This document shows, piece by piece, positions 1-7,324 of a stretch of 18,610 nt of DNA. Each line of letters opens with the position of its first letter. The stretch's first letter is position 1. Under the pieces are notes generated by a model, which was given only the letters and a program-made list of their open reading frames with translations, did not search any database and was not told where the DNA came from. Both the position numbers and the translations under genes were made by a program. Origin of the DNA: Fusobacteriota bacterium (GTDB lineage: Bacteria; Fusobacteriota; Fusobacteriia; JAPLKR01); contig JAPLKR010000107.1 of NCBI GenBank assembly GCA_026387965.1, forward strand, positions 1 through 18,610. The letters are read 5' to 3'.

Positions 1-1
1 T

Positions 2-88
2 AAAGAACAACGTAAAAATGCAAAATATCCACTTCTACCTAGAAATTCAGAATACCCAAAAGGACTTAATATACCACTTAGTTTATAA
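2..88 (+). CDS. C-terminal end of an unidentified protein (partial)
   Basis: An open frame enters from the left edge and runs 28 codons to a TAA at 86-88. The visible tail is basic and proline-containing (KEQRKNAKYPLLPRN, then YPKGLNIPLSL). No stop interrupts it and the composition looks like coding sequence, but 28 codons can occur by chance and I do not recognise the family. It is on the same strand as the decayed phosphorylase that follows about 22 bases later, so the two may once have been neighbours in one transcript. The rest of the gene is outside the window. Confidence 0.4.
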   Translation, partial: KEQRKNAKYPLLPRNSEYPKGLNIPLSL

Positions 89-110
89 TTCTATTAAACT
101 AAATCTCATG

Positions 111-515
111 ATAATTTATCTGATTTATTGTGAGATGCTCAACGATATTTTCTACTGCAGCAAAGCAATTTTTCTTTAGAAATTAAAAAATTAAACCGTA
201 TTTTGACATGTGTGAGCATTCGCGAAGATGCAAATTTATAGGATCTCGTTATTACAAGTTCGGCAGTAAAACTTGATGGAATTTCAAACTCGTATGTCGA
301 TAAGGACTTTCTAGCCCCCATCTTTTTTTCTCTCATGGGCGCTTCAAAAATGTCCTCACTTCCTTGCCATTATGCTATTACTGCTACTTCTGATATTTTT
401 TGGTCCGAAAAGAACGATGTGACAACTATTCCGATTATATACTCTTTGCTCTTCAAGTGGCAAGAAATGTACCCTTAGAGATTCAAAAGTTCGTTATATT
501 TTTCTTTTAATAATA
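111..515 (+). pseudogene. decayed nucleoside (uridine) phosphorylase, plus strand
   Basis: Conceptual translation across frameshifts aligns with the intact uridine phosphorylase at 1775-2560. AIFL*KLKN*T matches AIELHKLGVET; after a frameshift near 197, IREDANL*DLVIT matches IKEKINLGDICIT; SSAVKLDGISNSYVD matches RAAVKLDGISREYVD; ITATSDIFW matches ITASSDTFW. After another frameshift near 420, DNYSDYILFALQ matches DNYSGYLLRSLQ. In-frame TAG and TAA codons and at least two frameshifts rule out a working enzyme. The N-terminal part with the GDPxR phosphate loop and the C-terminus are not recognisable. The orientation is opposite to the intact copies, so this is a separate dispersed paralogue or an inverted duplicate, not a tandem copy. 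Start and end are approximate. Confidence 0.8.
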
Positions 516-535
516 ATCTGTTTCACACGACGTAT

Positions 536-569
536 AAAGAAAAATCTCTCACATGAGAGATTTTTCTTT
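536..569 (-). terminator. perfect 15-bp hairpin ending the cytidine deaminase operon
   Basis: The arms aaagaaaaatctctc (536-550) and gagagatttttcttt (555-569) are exact reverse complements around the four-base loop acat. The U-rich descending arm makes a typical intrinsic terminator for the minus-strand operon. The stem overlaps the last two bases to be transcribed before the end of the cdd stop codon (568-570). Because it is symmetrical it could also stop plus-strand transcription arriving from the decayed phosphorylase. Confidence 0.85.
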
Positions 570-960
570 ATTTATAATTTGAGAAACCAAAAGGAAATAC
601 TTCTTTTAAGGTATGGATTTTATAATCGCCGTTTGGTTTTGAAACAATAATATGTCCTTCACTCGGCATAAATTCACACAAAACTTGCCTACACACTCCA
701 CAAGGATAGATAAAGTCACTCTCTAAATCGCTTGCAATAGCAATTTTGACAATTTTTCTGTGTCCTTCAGATATTGCTTTTGATACAGCCACTCTTTCTG
801 CACAAATTGTTGGGGTAAACGATACACTTTCTATATTACACCCCGTATATAATGTCCCATCTTCTGTAAGAAGTGCCGCCCCTACTTTAAATCCTGAATA
901 CGGATTGTAAGCATTTTCTTTTGCTTTTATTGCTAATTCAACTAACTCTTTATCTGTCAT
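568..960 (-). CDS. cdd: cytidine deaminase
   Basis: Hydrolytic deamination of cytidine and deoxycytidine to uridine and deoxyuridine in pyrimidine salvage; cytoplasmic. At 130 residues it has the length of the small homotetrameric zinc type. The catalytic block CAE (Cys53, Glu55) and the zinc pair PCxxC (Cys87, Cys90) are both present, as are the N-terminal AYNPYSGFKVGAAL substrate segment and the CNIE motif near residue 41. It is the last gene of a four-gene minus-strand operon, 20 bp after the phosphorylase paralogue, with GAGG ahead of its ATG. Its product feeds the uridine phosphorylase encoded two genes upstream. A second, decayed deaminase-fold gene lies at 13537-13877. The call is secure. 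Confidence 0.97.
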   Translation of the reverse strand: MTDKELVELAIKAKENAYNPYSGFKVGAALLTEDGTLYTGCNIESVSFTPTICAERVAVSKAISEGHRKIVKIAIASDLESDFIYPCGVCRQVLCEFMPSEGHIIVSKPNGDYKIHTLKEVFPFGFSNYK

Positions 961-980
961 TGTCGCCTCACTTAAAGTTT

Positions 981-1766
981 TTAATAATTTTTATATACAG
1001 TTCTGAGAATTTTACCCCACTTTTCAACTCTTTCAGTAGGATTAGGCTGTATCTCACTACGAATACTGCCTTCTTCAAAATTTCGCATTACGATATCTAA
1101 AATAGCAGCGCTCTTTAAACCAAATACATTACAAATGGTAAACATTGCGGATACCGCATTATCCATACAATGAACTTTCTGTTTTCTCCATTTTTTAAGC
1201 AACTCTCTATATAACTCTTCATTTAAATAATCAAAAATGTGTTCAGTTGTGTTTTCAACTGGCCAAAGCATATCTACTGACACCGTTACACCTGCAACAT
1301 AAGGAATTTGTGCTTCATCAAAAGCACCTCTAACCACTTGAGTCAATGATAAACTGGCTGCAGCTGGGTAGTTCAGTGGAGCATAATGAAGTGAGGTTCC
1401 TTCTTTTCGAATTGCCCCCATTGATATTACAAAATCACCAATATTTAGTCCATACTGAATTGCGCCAGCTTCCCCTACACGTATAAAATGCTTAAGCCCA
1501 ACCATCGCCATCTCTTCTAAACCTATGCCCAACGGAGGTGCTCCAAATCCTGTGGATGCAATTACAACTTTTTTACCTGCTACCGTTACAAGATATGTCA
1601 AATATTCTCTATTATCTGAAATAAACTTTGCATTTAAATCAAGCTCTTTAGCAAGTAGCTCTACATACTCTGAATTATCTAGTAGCACCGCATGCTCAGC
1701 AAACTCTATCATCTCTGGTGAAAATCCTATATGATATAAAATTTCATCTTTTGGAACTAATTTCAT
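981..1766 (-). CDS. uridine phosphorylase-like paralogue with degraded active site (probable pseudoenzyme)
   Basis: Full-length (261 residues) member of the hexameric nucleoside phosphorylase fold: STGFGAPP near 71, FIRVGEAGAI near 94 and IGDFVI near 109 line up with uridine phosphorylase. Key residues are replaced, numbered as in E. coli Udp: the phosphate loop GDPxR (Gly26-Arg30) is DNSEY; Thr94 is Glu99; uracil-binding Phe162, Gln166 and Arg168 are Leu167, Glu171 and Thr173; ribose-binding Glu196-Met197-Glu198 is Asp-Asn-Ala (202-204). It keeps Arg96 (Arg91) and also His12 and Arg53, equivalents of His8 and Arg48, which in this family reach into the neighbouring subunit's active site. AGGAGG precedes the ATG, 8 bp after the active paralogue, and there are no internal stops. 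Inference: a non-catalytic partner or regulator of the active enzyme. An altered substrate is the main alternative. Confidence 0.85.
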   Translation of the reverse strand: MKLVPKDEILYHIGFSPEMIEFAEHAVLLDNSEYVELLAKELDLNAKFISDNREYLTYLVTVAGKKVVIASTGFGAPPLGIGLEEMAMVGLKHFIRVGEAGAIQYGLNIGDFVISMGAIRKEGTSLHYAPLNYPAAASLSLTQVVRGAFDEAQIPYVAGVTVSVDMLWPVENTTEHIFDYLNEELYRELLKKWRKQKVHCMDNAVSAMFTICNVFGLKSAAILDIVMRNFEEGSIRSEIQPNPTERVEKWGKILRTVYKNY

Positions 1767-1774
1767 TTATCCTC

Positions 1775-2560
1775 CTATTGAATTAACCCATTACGCTTCA
1801 TATCTATAATTAACCCTGCCTTAAGCGTCTTCTCCCAGTGCATTTGGGCTTTTTCTTTACCTTCATGGTTCGGCTCTTCACTCTCAGTTCTTTTGGCAAT
1901 AATTCCACAAAAACACGCTGCGCGAACATCTAATACTTTTGCAATTGTAAGAAGTGCCGAAGCCTCCATTTCAAAATTAGCGACATTTAGGGCTCTCCAC
2001 TCTGTTATTGCACCTTGAAGTGAACGCAGTAGATACCCCGAATAATTATCATGCCGTTCTTGACCTGGCCAAAATGTATCAGATGAAGCCGTTATTCCTA
2101 CATAATGGGGGATTTTTTCTTGTTTCGCGCCATCAACAAAAGCTTGAGTTAAAGCAAAATGTGCTACAGCAGGATATCCTTCGTCAACATATTCACGAGA
2201 AATTCCATCTAATTTAACCGCTGCTCGGGTAATACAGATATCTCCTAAATTTATTTTTTCTTTGATCGTTCCTGAGGTTCCCAAACGAATATACGTTTCA
2301 ACCCCTAATTTATGAAGTTCAATAGCTGTCACACTAATTGCAGGACATCCCATTCCAGTGCTTACTACCAAAACATTTACACCCTCTAGATTAGCCAAAT
2401 ACGAAGCATGTTGACGATTAAATGCTAAAAACTTTGCATTCGGATCTAACATAAAAGCTAAATCTTTCGCTCTTTTGGGGTCTCCAGGTAGTACAGCATA
2501 CTTTGCTCCTGCAACCAATTCTTCAGTGAGGTGTGTTAAATACTGTTTATCACAATTCAT
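1775..2560 (-). CDS. udp: uridine phosphorylase
   Basis: Reversible phosphorolysis of uridine (and usually deoxyuridine) to uracil and ribose-1-phosphate; a cytoplasmic hexamer. The 261-residue protein has the complete family active site: phosphate loop GDPKR (26-30), Arg92 and Thr95 in RLGTSG, uracil contacts Phe163, Gln167 and Arg169 in DTFWPGQER, and the ribose-binding EME at 197-199. His10 and Arg49 correspond to the residues donated to the adjacent subunit. AAGGAG precedes the ATG. It sits 17 bp after a small membrane protein gene and 8 bp before its own degenerate paralogue, with cytidine deaminase next. A broader nucleoside range cannot be excluded, but GQER points to uracil nucleosides. 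Confidence 0.94.
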   Translation of the reverse strand: MNCDKQYLTHLTEELVAGAKYAVLPGDPKRAKDLAFMLDPNAKFLAFNRQHASYLANLEGVNVLVVSTGMGCPAISVTAIELHKLGVETYIRLGTSGTIKEKINLGDICITRAAVKLDGISREYVDEGYPAVAHFALTQAFVDGAKQEKIPHYVGITASSDTFWPGQERHDNYSGYLLRSLQGAITEWRALNVANFEMEASALLTIAKVLDVRAACFCGIIAKRTESEEPNHEGKEKAQMHWEKTLKAGLIIDMKRNGLIQ

Positions 2561-2577
2561 AATAACTCCTTTTCATT

Positions 2578-3084
2578 TTAATGGAGGGTTTTAATAAACC
2601 CTAACAAAGATGTAATTGTAAAAATAACATTGAGCACAAAAAAAACCATCCCAATTTTTTCACCACGTTTAAATACGACCAATGCATATATTGATAAGAA
2701 TACTCCTGATATAATAAGCCCTATTGGCATGTAAAAAACAGCTCCTACTACTAAAAAAACAAGACCGATAATTCCATTAATAAAATTTTTATCTTTTAAC
2801 ATTCCCTTTTTAGCTAAATAAATTATTGTTACTACAACAAGAACAACAATAACAATTCCTTTTATATCAGTCGCTACACTTAAGATCGATAGTAGCGCTC
2901 CAATTGAGACTATTCCTTCAAGAAGTGCAAAAAAGAGATTTTTACTCAAATATGATGAGAGAGTCAACAATAGTGCGCCTACAAAGAAAAAATAAATTTG
3001 GATCGGTGCACCTGGAAGCAATGTTCCAATACAAAAAATAATCAATCCGATTATCCCCACTATTATGTCACTATATTTAGTCAT
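2578..3084 (-). CDS. small multi-pass membrane protein, internally duplicated, unknown function
   Basis: A 168-residue, very hydrophobic protein with about six membrane segments and only short polar loops (KKGMLKDKN near 92, FKRGEK near 138). It has an internal duplication: residues 7-46 (IIVGIIGLIIF and following) resemble residues 101-138 (FINGIIGLVFL and following), each a GIIGL-type hairpin ending near a YAL or SSY segment. The shape recalls the HdeD/DUF308 class of small membrane proteins, but I see no diagnostic motif. GGAGG stands ahead of the ATG. It is the first gene of the pyrimidine salvage operon, 17 bp before udp, so a role linked to nucleoside supply or export is possible but unproven. 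It is too small for a classical nucleoside transporter. Confidence 0.85.
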   Translation of the reverse strand: MTKYSDIIVGIIGLIIFCIGTLLPGAPIQIYFFFVGALLLTLSSYLSKNLFFALLEGIVSIGALLSILSVATDIKGIVIVVLVVVTIIYLAKKGMLKDKNFINGIIGLVFLVVGAVFYMPIGLIISGVFLSIYALVVFKRGEKIGMVFFVLNVIFTITSLLGFIKTLH

Positions 3085-3112
3085 TTATTCCTCCATATTC
3101 TCACATATTCAT

Positions 3113-3141
3113 ATAATATCATATTTTTAGCATATATTAAA
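3113..3141 (-). promoter_or_regulatory. possible promoter of the pyrimidine salvage operon
   Basis: On the minus strand TTTAAT (3141-3136) and TATTAT (3118-3113) are 17 bases apart, about 30 bases before the start codon of the membrane protein gene. The -10 box is good and the -35 is weak. The stretch is AT-rich, so chance matches are likely. Confidence 0.35.
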
Positions 3142-3215
3142 GTACTTTTATTTAGTTTAAACAAAATACTATTCAAAAATTAACGCAATCTTACTAATAT
3201 TGATTAAATTAGTCC

Positions 3216-3248
3216 AAAAAAGCCTGCTGCTTTCTAAAAAGCAACAGG
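3216..3248 (-). terminator. intrinsic terminator of the MFS transporter gene
   Basis: The arms cctgctgcttt (3223-3233) and aaagcaacagg (3238-3248) form an 11-bp stem with one G-U pair in minus-strand RNA, around a four-base loop. On the minus strand it is followed by a run of T (the A run at 3216-3221). It lies 16 bp after the MFS stop codon and separates that gene from the salvage operon. Confidence 0.85.
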
Positions 3249-3263
3249 TTTGAAATTATTAAA

Positions 3264-4508
3264 TTAGGCTTTCTTTACTGATTTCATTCTACTTACAACA
3301 AAAATCAATATTGCTACGATAATCAACATTACTGGTCCTACCATCATTGCTGGTACACGTCCAAATGATTGACCTAAAATTCCACATAAAGATGTTCCTA
3401 AAGGAATACCAATTCCACCTATGGTTACCATGAACGATGTTCCTGCAGAACTTGAACGATCGATTTGATCTAATCCATATCCAAGAATTGAAGGATACAA
3501 ACACGAGTCGCAAAGTCCTAATATTCCAACAATAATCAATATTATTGTAAGTGAAGTGCCTGTATGCACACCCAAGTAAATAAATAAGACGATTGCAAAT
3601 ACGATTGCTGCTACCATAATGTAAATTGCTACATTAACTCTTGGAAGCACAAGGGAACCAATTACTGCTCTACCAATTAATTGACACATTGAGTATACCA
3701 TTATAACCATTCCAATAACTTCCATATTTAACATTAAATCATAATGAAGATGTGGCTGGTTATAGTAATTCATAATTTGCTCTACATATACAATTCCAAA
3801 TAGTGCAACAGCAGTAATAATGAGTCTTGGGTTTATGAAACTCTCTTTTTTACCATTCGCTTTTTCAGAAATTTTCTTCTCAATAGCTACTTCAGTTAAC
3901 TCATCAATTCTTAAAGAGAGTAAGAAGAAAATAAAGACTACAAACAAAACCATTACCATAATGAATACCCATTGCCATGTGCTATGGAAAAGTACAATAC
4001 CAACAACTGGTGCACTAATCATCCAACCAAGACTAAAGAATACATTCAATACGCTTAACTTTCCTTCTGATTGCCCTTCTTTTTCAGAAGCACCAATAAT
4101 CATATAGTTACACGCCACTAAAACATATCCAACCGCCATATTACATACAAATGACATTGTTGTATAGAAATAGATGTTTGGCGCTAGAATCGATACGACC
4201 GAACCAATTATCATAAGTACTGCAGCAATTAGCAATAGATTTTTTCCTCTAACAGCACGAATAATGATACCACCTGTTGCCATCGCAAGAATTTGTCCCC
4301 ACATTCCAAATCCATCAAAAAATATGATAATGTTTGAACTGATTCCGAAATGCGCCGTAATTGGAACTGTTAGCATTCCATAGATTGCACACTGAAATCC
4401 TGTAAAAAGAAATGCAACAAAAGTAAGCAAAACTGCTTTTCTTGCGTCAATAGGTGAACCGAAAATCATCTGTCTTTCGCCACCTAAATTTGTGTTCATA
4501 TTAGCCAT
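3264..4508 (-). CDS. major facilitator superfamily transporter
   Basis: A 414-residue integral membrane protein with about 12 hydrophobic segments in two halves, split by a charged cytoplasmic loop near residues 205-225 (VAIEKKISEKANGKKE). This is the usual MFS arrangement and length. Segment patterns such as GMWGQILAMATGGIIIR near 88 and the late GGIGIPLGTSLCGILGQ recall the sugar and TsgA-like branch of the superfamily, but nothing fixes a substrate. GGAGG precedes the ATG, and the gene has its own promoter-like sequence and terminator, so it is monocistronic. It sits beside the nucleoside salvage operon on the same strand, which makes nucleoside or sugar transport conceivable, but the terminator between them weakens that link. 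Confidence 0.9.
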   Translation of the reverse strand: MANMNTNLGGERQMIFGSPIDARKAVLLTFVAFLFTGFQCAIYGMLTVPITAHFGISSNIIIFFDGFGMWGQILAMATGGIIIRAVRGKNLLLIAAVLMIIGSVVSILAPNIYFYTTMSFVCNMAVGYVLVACNYMIIGASEKEGQSEGKLSVLNVFFSLGWMISAPVVGIVLFHSTWQWVFIMVMVLFVVFIFFLLSLRIDELTEVAIEKKISEKANGKKESFINPRLIITAVALFGIVYVEQIMNYYNQPHLHYDLMLNMEVIGMVIMVYSMCQLIGRAVIGSLVLPRVNVAIYIMVAAIVFAIVLFIYLGVHTGTSLTIILIIVGILGLCDSCLYPSILGYGLDQIDRSSSAGTSFMVTIGGIGIPLGTSLCGILGQSFGRVPAMMVGPVMLIIVAILIFVVSRMKSVKKA

Positions 4509-4553
4509 TTATCCTCCTAAGTATATTTTGTTCACTAAATTTGCACATTTACA

Positions 4554-4582
4554 ATTATACACCACAGCACAACAAAATACAA
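4554..4582 (-). promoter_or_regulatory. promoter of the MFS transporter gene
   Basis: On the minus strand TTGTAT (4582-4577) and TATAAT (4559-4554) are separated by exactly 17 bases, about 45 bases before the start codon. The -10 box is a perfect consensus. No clear operator palindrome overlaps it. Confidence 0.65.
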
Positions 4583-4636
4583 CAGATTCATTAATTAAAT
4601 TTTATATAATTTTTGATAAATATAAATTGACTTAAT

Positions 4637-5260
4637 TTAATTTTCAGAAGTGTTATTAATAATTTTCCACTTAACTGTTATATGCGCAGGGTTCCCTTGA
4701 GCATTATCACCTACCACAATATAGGCATATTTTCCAGCGTTTAAAATATTATAGGTCGTAAAAACTTTCTTATTAATCGTAATATCGCCTATTTTACTGT
4801 TATCATCAAGATTTACAAAGCCAATTTTTAACACTCCTTTAGTTATTTTAGAATTTGTATAAAATATTATTTCATCGCCTGAATTTAACTGGAATAACTG
4901 CACTTTAGAGCCACTAAATTGATTAAAGCTCATACTGAAATTATCATTTCCAGTTGTAACCGTTGAACTATCGCCAAAAACAGACGTTTGACTTATTTTA
5001 GTAAAACGATTCTGGTCAAATTTTGTATAGTCGTCCTCACTGTTTCCTTCTAAGCTTAAAGTTGGATTCCAGCTGCTAGCCGGTTTAACAACTTTCGTCT
5101 TATGTGGTTTTTTTATAGGCGATGCTGTTGTTGAACCCCCACTTACCACACTACTTTGAATGACTTCTTGACTGGGGCTCGCTGTAACATCTTCAGCCCA
5201 CACCGTGGTCATCGCGCTTAATAGTATAAGTGGTATTAGTGCATATTTTAAATGATTCAT
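4637..5260 (-). CDS. secreted or periplasmic protein of unknown function
   Basis: A 207-residue protein with a clear signal peptide: a basic start, hydrophobic stretch YALIPLILLSAM, and a likely signal peptidase I site after VWA (residue 22). A low-complexity Ser/Thr region follows, then a Lys/Pro linker near 47-62 (SPIKKPHKTKVVKP). The rest, about 63-200, alternates hydrophobic and polar residues with many Gly, Asn and Thr and no cysteine, suggesting a beta-rich domain such as a small carbohydrate- or wall-binding module. I do not recognise the family. It follows the penicillin-binding protein gene on the same strand by 47 bp, but a strong terminator lies between, so it depends on read-through or an unseen promoter. 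A link to the cell wall or envelope is only suggested by this position. Confidence 0.8.
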   Translation of the reverse strand: MNHLKYALIPLILLSAMTTVWAEDVTASPSQEVIQSSVVSGGSTTASPIKKPHKTKVVKPASSWNPTLSLEGNSEDDYTKFDQNRFTKISQTSVFGDSSTVTTGNDNFSMSFNQFSGSKVQLFQLNSGDEIIFYTNSKITKGVLKIGFVNLDDNSKIGDITINKKVFTTYNILNAGKYAYIVVGDNAQGNPAHITVKWKIINNTSEN

Positions 5261-5277
5261 TTACTTTCTCTTTCCCT

Positions 5278-5310
5278 TAAAAAAACTCCCCTTTAGGGGG
5301 AGTTTTTTTA
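5278..5310 (-). terminator. hairpin after the PBP gene, upstream of the secreted protein gene
   Basis: The arms taaaaaaactcccc (5278-5291) and ggggagttttttta (5297-5310) are exact reverse complements around a five-base loop. In minus-strand RNA the stem ends in a U run. The ascending arm includes the PBP stop codon at 5308-5310. It probably ends or attenuates the rlmN-pbp transcript before the secreted protein gene. Confidence 0.85.
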
Positions 5311-7323
5311 GTTTGTTGTATTAAGTCCATGTGAAAAATCAAAAGAACTTTGGTTTGGAACTTGACCTGGAAGAAACATCGCTTGTTGAATATTTCCTGT
5401 AGGCGTAGAACCATCTGCAAGTAATCCCGTTGTCGAATCAATATTAGCTAGCACCAATTGATTACTTTGAAGTAAGTCTTGAATATATCCAAAACCTACT
5501 GGTGTATATCCTCCATTTGCAATGGCACCCGCCATCATTTGGTGCCATAGTGGCGCTGAAACACCATTTCCATAATAGCTCGACTTCATGGGAGAACTAT
5601 CATCGTAACCCTCCCAAATAGCCGTAACGAGATCTCCCGTATAACCGACAAACCAAGTATCTGTACTGTTATTGGTCGTTCCAGTTTTACCCGCCATTTG
5701 TACACCTGGAATATTCGCAGGCATACCTGTACCGGACTTTACCACCTGTTCAAGCATAAATGTTAATAGTGCAACATATTTTGAATCAACGACTTGAGTT
5801 TTTTGAGGTGTCGCTTGATACAATATGTTACCGTACTTATCTTCCACTTTTGTTATAAACATTGGCGTTACTTTATATCCTCCATTTGAAAATACGCAAT
5901 AATTTGTTGCTTGTTGAAATGGGGTCATCGCTATTGCTCCAAGGGCTACCGAAGGATAGTTTGGTGTTATAGTTGGAAATCCAATTTGTTTTTCAACATT
6001 TGCAAGAGCTCCATAACCAATTTTTTGTAGTAGCTTAACCGCAACAATATTCACTGAATTCTCTAAGGCCGTTACTAAAGTAATATTAGTCATCGTTGGT
6101 GCTTCAGCATCCGTTGGTGTATAATCTTTTCCCCCGAGCCCACCCGATATGGTAATTGGAGAGTCCTCAAAAAGGGTATTCATTGTAACTCCTTGTTCTA
6201 ATGCCGCTAAATATAAATACGGCTTAAAAGATGATCCCGGTTGTCTGTTCGCAGAAATAGCACGGTTAAACAATCCAGAACGATAATTTTTTCCCCCGAT
6301 CATCGCTTCAACATAGCCGTTTTGAGAATTTATAGCTACCATTCCCACTTGAAGTTTCGGGTCAGATTGTAGAAGGAAATTACTATTAACTGCCGACTGA
6401 GCTGCTGACTGCACTTGTAGATTCATAGTCGTATAAATTTTTAATCCTTGAGTATAAAGTTCTTCATCAGTAAACCCCATTTGACCCGTCAAAATATTTT
6501 CAACTATATCTGTAAATGCAGCTGCACCTGAGTTAGACTGAGCATTAGAAATAACATTAATCGGTGTTTTAATCGCCACTTCATACTGTTCTTTAGTAAT
6601 ATAGTGATATTGCAACATTTTCTTTAATATGATTTTTTGTCTATTCATTGCTGCATCTAAATGCGAATACGGGCTGTACATCGAAGGATTATTTGGTATA
6701 CCTGCTAAAAATGCCGCTTGAGCAACACTTAACTCGCTTGCATGAATTCCAAAATAAAGTTCTGAAGCAGAATCAATTCCATACACTCCACCACCATAAT
6801 AAATAACATTAAGATATTGATCAAGAATTTCTGGTTTAGTATATTTCCTTTCAAGTTCAACCGTAATGATGGCTTCTTGCACTTTTCTAAAAATATTCTT
6901 TTTCATATTTAAAAAGGCATTTCTAGCTAGCTGCTGTGTAATAGTACTACCACCTTGAGCATACCGCCTCTCTACTATATTTATCAATGCAGATTGTACG
7001 GTTCTTTCAATGTTAAATCCATTTTCATGGTAGAAATTATGATCTTCAATAGCTACCGATGCATTAGCAACATAAGACGGTATATCCTTAATATTCACAA
7101 TGCTTTTCTTTTTGACTGAAATTGTATCAATCACTTGCCCATTTTCATCATACATGATTGTCGGCGTAGAAATAGTATAATTTTCAACCAAATTAGAAAT
7201 ATTTGGCAGCGTACGATATGCTTTATAAAATATGAGCCCAGCAACAATAAGGATTAAGACGATCACTACAACTACAATTTGAATAATTCGCTTTATTAAA
7301 ATATCCCATTGAACATTTGCCAC
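5308..7323 (-). CDS. class A penicillin-binding protein (PBP1A family), glycosyltransferase and transpeptidase
   Basis: Builds peptidoglycan at the outer face of the membrane: the first domain polymerises lipid II, the second cross-links stem peptides. The 671 residues show a membrane anchor at about 11-34, a GT51 domain at about 60-245 with catalytic Glu93 in AIEDHNFY, then GGSTITQQLARN and ELERKYTKPEILDQYLN, and a transpeptidase domain from about 325. All three transpeptidase motifs are present: SSFK (Ser364-Lys367), SVN (423-425) and KTGT (546-549). The start is GTG at 7323, one base after the rlmN stop, so the two genes are translationally close. The C-terminal tail beyond about 620 is short and Asn/Gln-rich. 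Length and domain order are normal for the family. Confidence 0.95.
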   Translation of the reverse strand: MANVQWDILIKRIIQIVVVVIVLILIVAGLIFYKAYRTLPNISNLVENYTISTPTIMYDENGQVIDTISVKKKSIVNIKDIPSYVANASVAIEDHNFYHENGFNIERTVQSALINIVERRYAQGGSTITQQLARNAFLNMKKNIFRKVQEAIITVELERKYTKPEILDQYLNVIYYGGGVYGIDSASELYFGIHASELSVAQAAFLAGIPNNPSMYSPYSHLDAAMNRQKIILKKMLQYHYITKEQYEVAIKTPINVISNAQSNSGAAAFTDIVENILTGQMGFTDEELYTQGLKIYTTMNLQVQSAAQSAVNSNFLLQSDPKLQVGMVAINSQNGYVEAMIGGKNYRSGLFNRAISANRQPGSSFKPYLYLAALEQGVTMNTLFEDSPITISGGLGGKDYTPTDAEAPTMTNITLVTALENSVNIVAVKLLQKIGYGALANVEKQIGFPTITPNYPSVALGAIAMTPFQQATNYCVFSNGGYKVTPMFITKVEDKYGNILYQATPQKTQVVDSKYVALLTFMLEQVVKSGTGMPANIPGVQMAGKTGTTNNSTDTWFVGYTGDLVTAIWEGYDDSSPMKSSYYGNGVSAPLWHQMMAGAIANGGYTPVGFGYIQDLLQSNQLVLANIDSTTGLLADGSTPTGNIQQAMFLPGQVPNQSSFDFSHGLNTTN

Positions 7324-7324
7324 T

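Noticed and set aside
3820-4107. Plus-strand frame of 95 codons inside the MFS gene
   Set aside because: Antisense shadow of transmembrane coding sequence; no initiation signals.
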